Shown here: positions 23,394-23,499 of the stretch, piece by piece
How the letters are laid out: each line of letters starts with the position of its first letter
Numbering within the stretch: the first letter of the stretch is position 1
Assembly: GCA_004376325.1 (NCBI GenBank)
Contig: SOKC01000055.1
Span: 1-23,499, forward strand
Direction of reading: 5' to 3'
DNA length: 23,499 nucleotides
DNA from: Actinomycetota bacterium
Lineage (GTDB): Bacteria; Actinomycetota; Humimicrobiia; Humimicrobiales; Humimicrobiaceae
The notes under the pieces: generated by a model
What the model was told of the DNA's origin: nothing
The model's database searches: none
Seen by the model: only the letters and a program-made list of their open reading frames with translations
Translations under genes and position numbers: made by a program

Positions 23394-23499
23394 ATGGCTG
23401 TTGAAAGGAAAGTTTTAAGAAGTATTAGTGAACTTTCTATGTTTAAGTACCTGCTGATTTTTTATTTAATATTCTTTATATTATCCGTAATTTTAATGG
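23394..23499 (+). CDS. Truncated start of a membrane protein, possibly DUF3566
   Basis: Only the first 35 codons are in the window, and the gene runs off the right edge. The ATG has AAGGAGA seven bases upstream. The peptide begins AVERKVLRSISELSMFKY, then a hydrophobic run LLIFYLIFFILSVIL typical of a first membrane helix. The basic stretch, the (I/S)xxxSxxK spacing and the helix resemble the start of DUF3566 proteins, which in Actinobacteria lie just downstream of gyrA. A -10-like TATAAT at 23349-23354 is nearby. The family call is tentative because so little is visible. Confidence 0.45.
   Translation, partial: MAVERKVLRSISELSMFKYLLIFYLIFFILSVILM

Overview
The window is AT-rich and comes from an anaerobic bacterium. 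It holds two functional blocks. The left and middle (1-16.3 kb) cover tungsten/molybdenum-pterin cofactor synthesis and a formate dehydrogenase. The right end (16.7-23.5 kb) is a replication/topology cluster, recF-DUF721(dciA)-gyrB-gyrA, followed by a small membrane protein and the start of what looks like a DUF3566 protein. The order recF, DUF721, gyrB, gyrA, DUF3566 is the arrangement seen next to the origin in Actinobacteria. Together with the low G+C and the tungsten/formate enzymology, this suggests a deep-branching, low-GC anaerobic actinobacterial lineage. That placement is inferred from gene order, not shown.

Region 1 (22-6974, + strand): moeA; then a promoter and a leader RNA that folds like a Moco/Tuco-family riboswitch followed by an intrinsic terminator; then tupA-tupB-tupC (tungstate ABC importer), moaA, moaC, a MOSC-domain gene and mogA, closely packed. 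The likely logic is that the finished cofactor, sensed by the leader RNA, shuts down metal import and pterin synthesis. moaD, moaE and moeB are not in the window.

Region 2 (7110-7975, + strand): an independently promoted, membrane-anchored YkuD L,D-transpeptidase with a long acidic linker.

Region 3 (16423-8075, - strand): a five-gene operon read as nuoE-like, a 1054-residue NuoF-GltD/NfnB fusion, fdhA (Cys-type Mo/W formate dehydrogenase with a NuoG-like cluster-rich N-terminus), fdhD and a mobA-like gene. FdhA would oxidise formate or reduce CO2. NuoE and the fusion carry FMN, NAD(H), FAD and probable NADP(H) sites plus several FeS clusters. FdhD and MobA mature the cofactor. The fusion makes this a good candidate for a formate dehydrogenase attached to an electron-bifurcating, transhydrogenase-like module (compare Stn/Nfn/Bfu enzymes). 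It is the most interesting item in the window.

Region 4 (16.7-23.5 kb, + strand): recF, dciA-like, gyrB (TTG start, with a strong 15-bp hairpin in its leader), gyrA, a DUF4870-like membrane protein, and a truncated 5' end of a membrane gene. dnaA and dnaN are not adjacent to recF; the formate dehydrogenase operon stands in their place. I saw no tRNA, rRNA, CRISPR array, insertion sequence or prophage gene.
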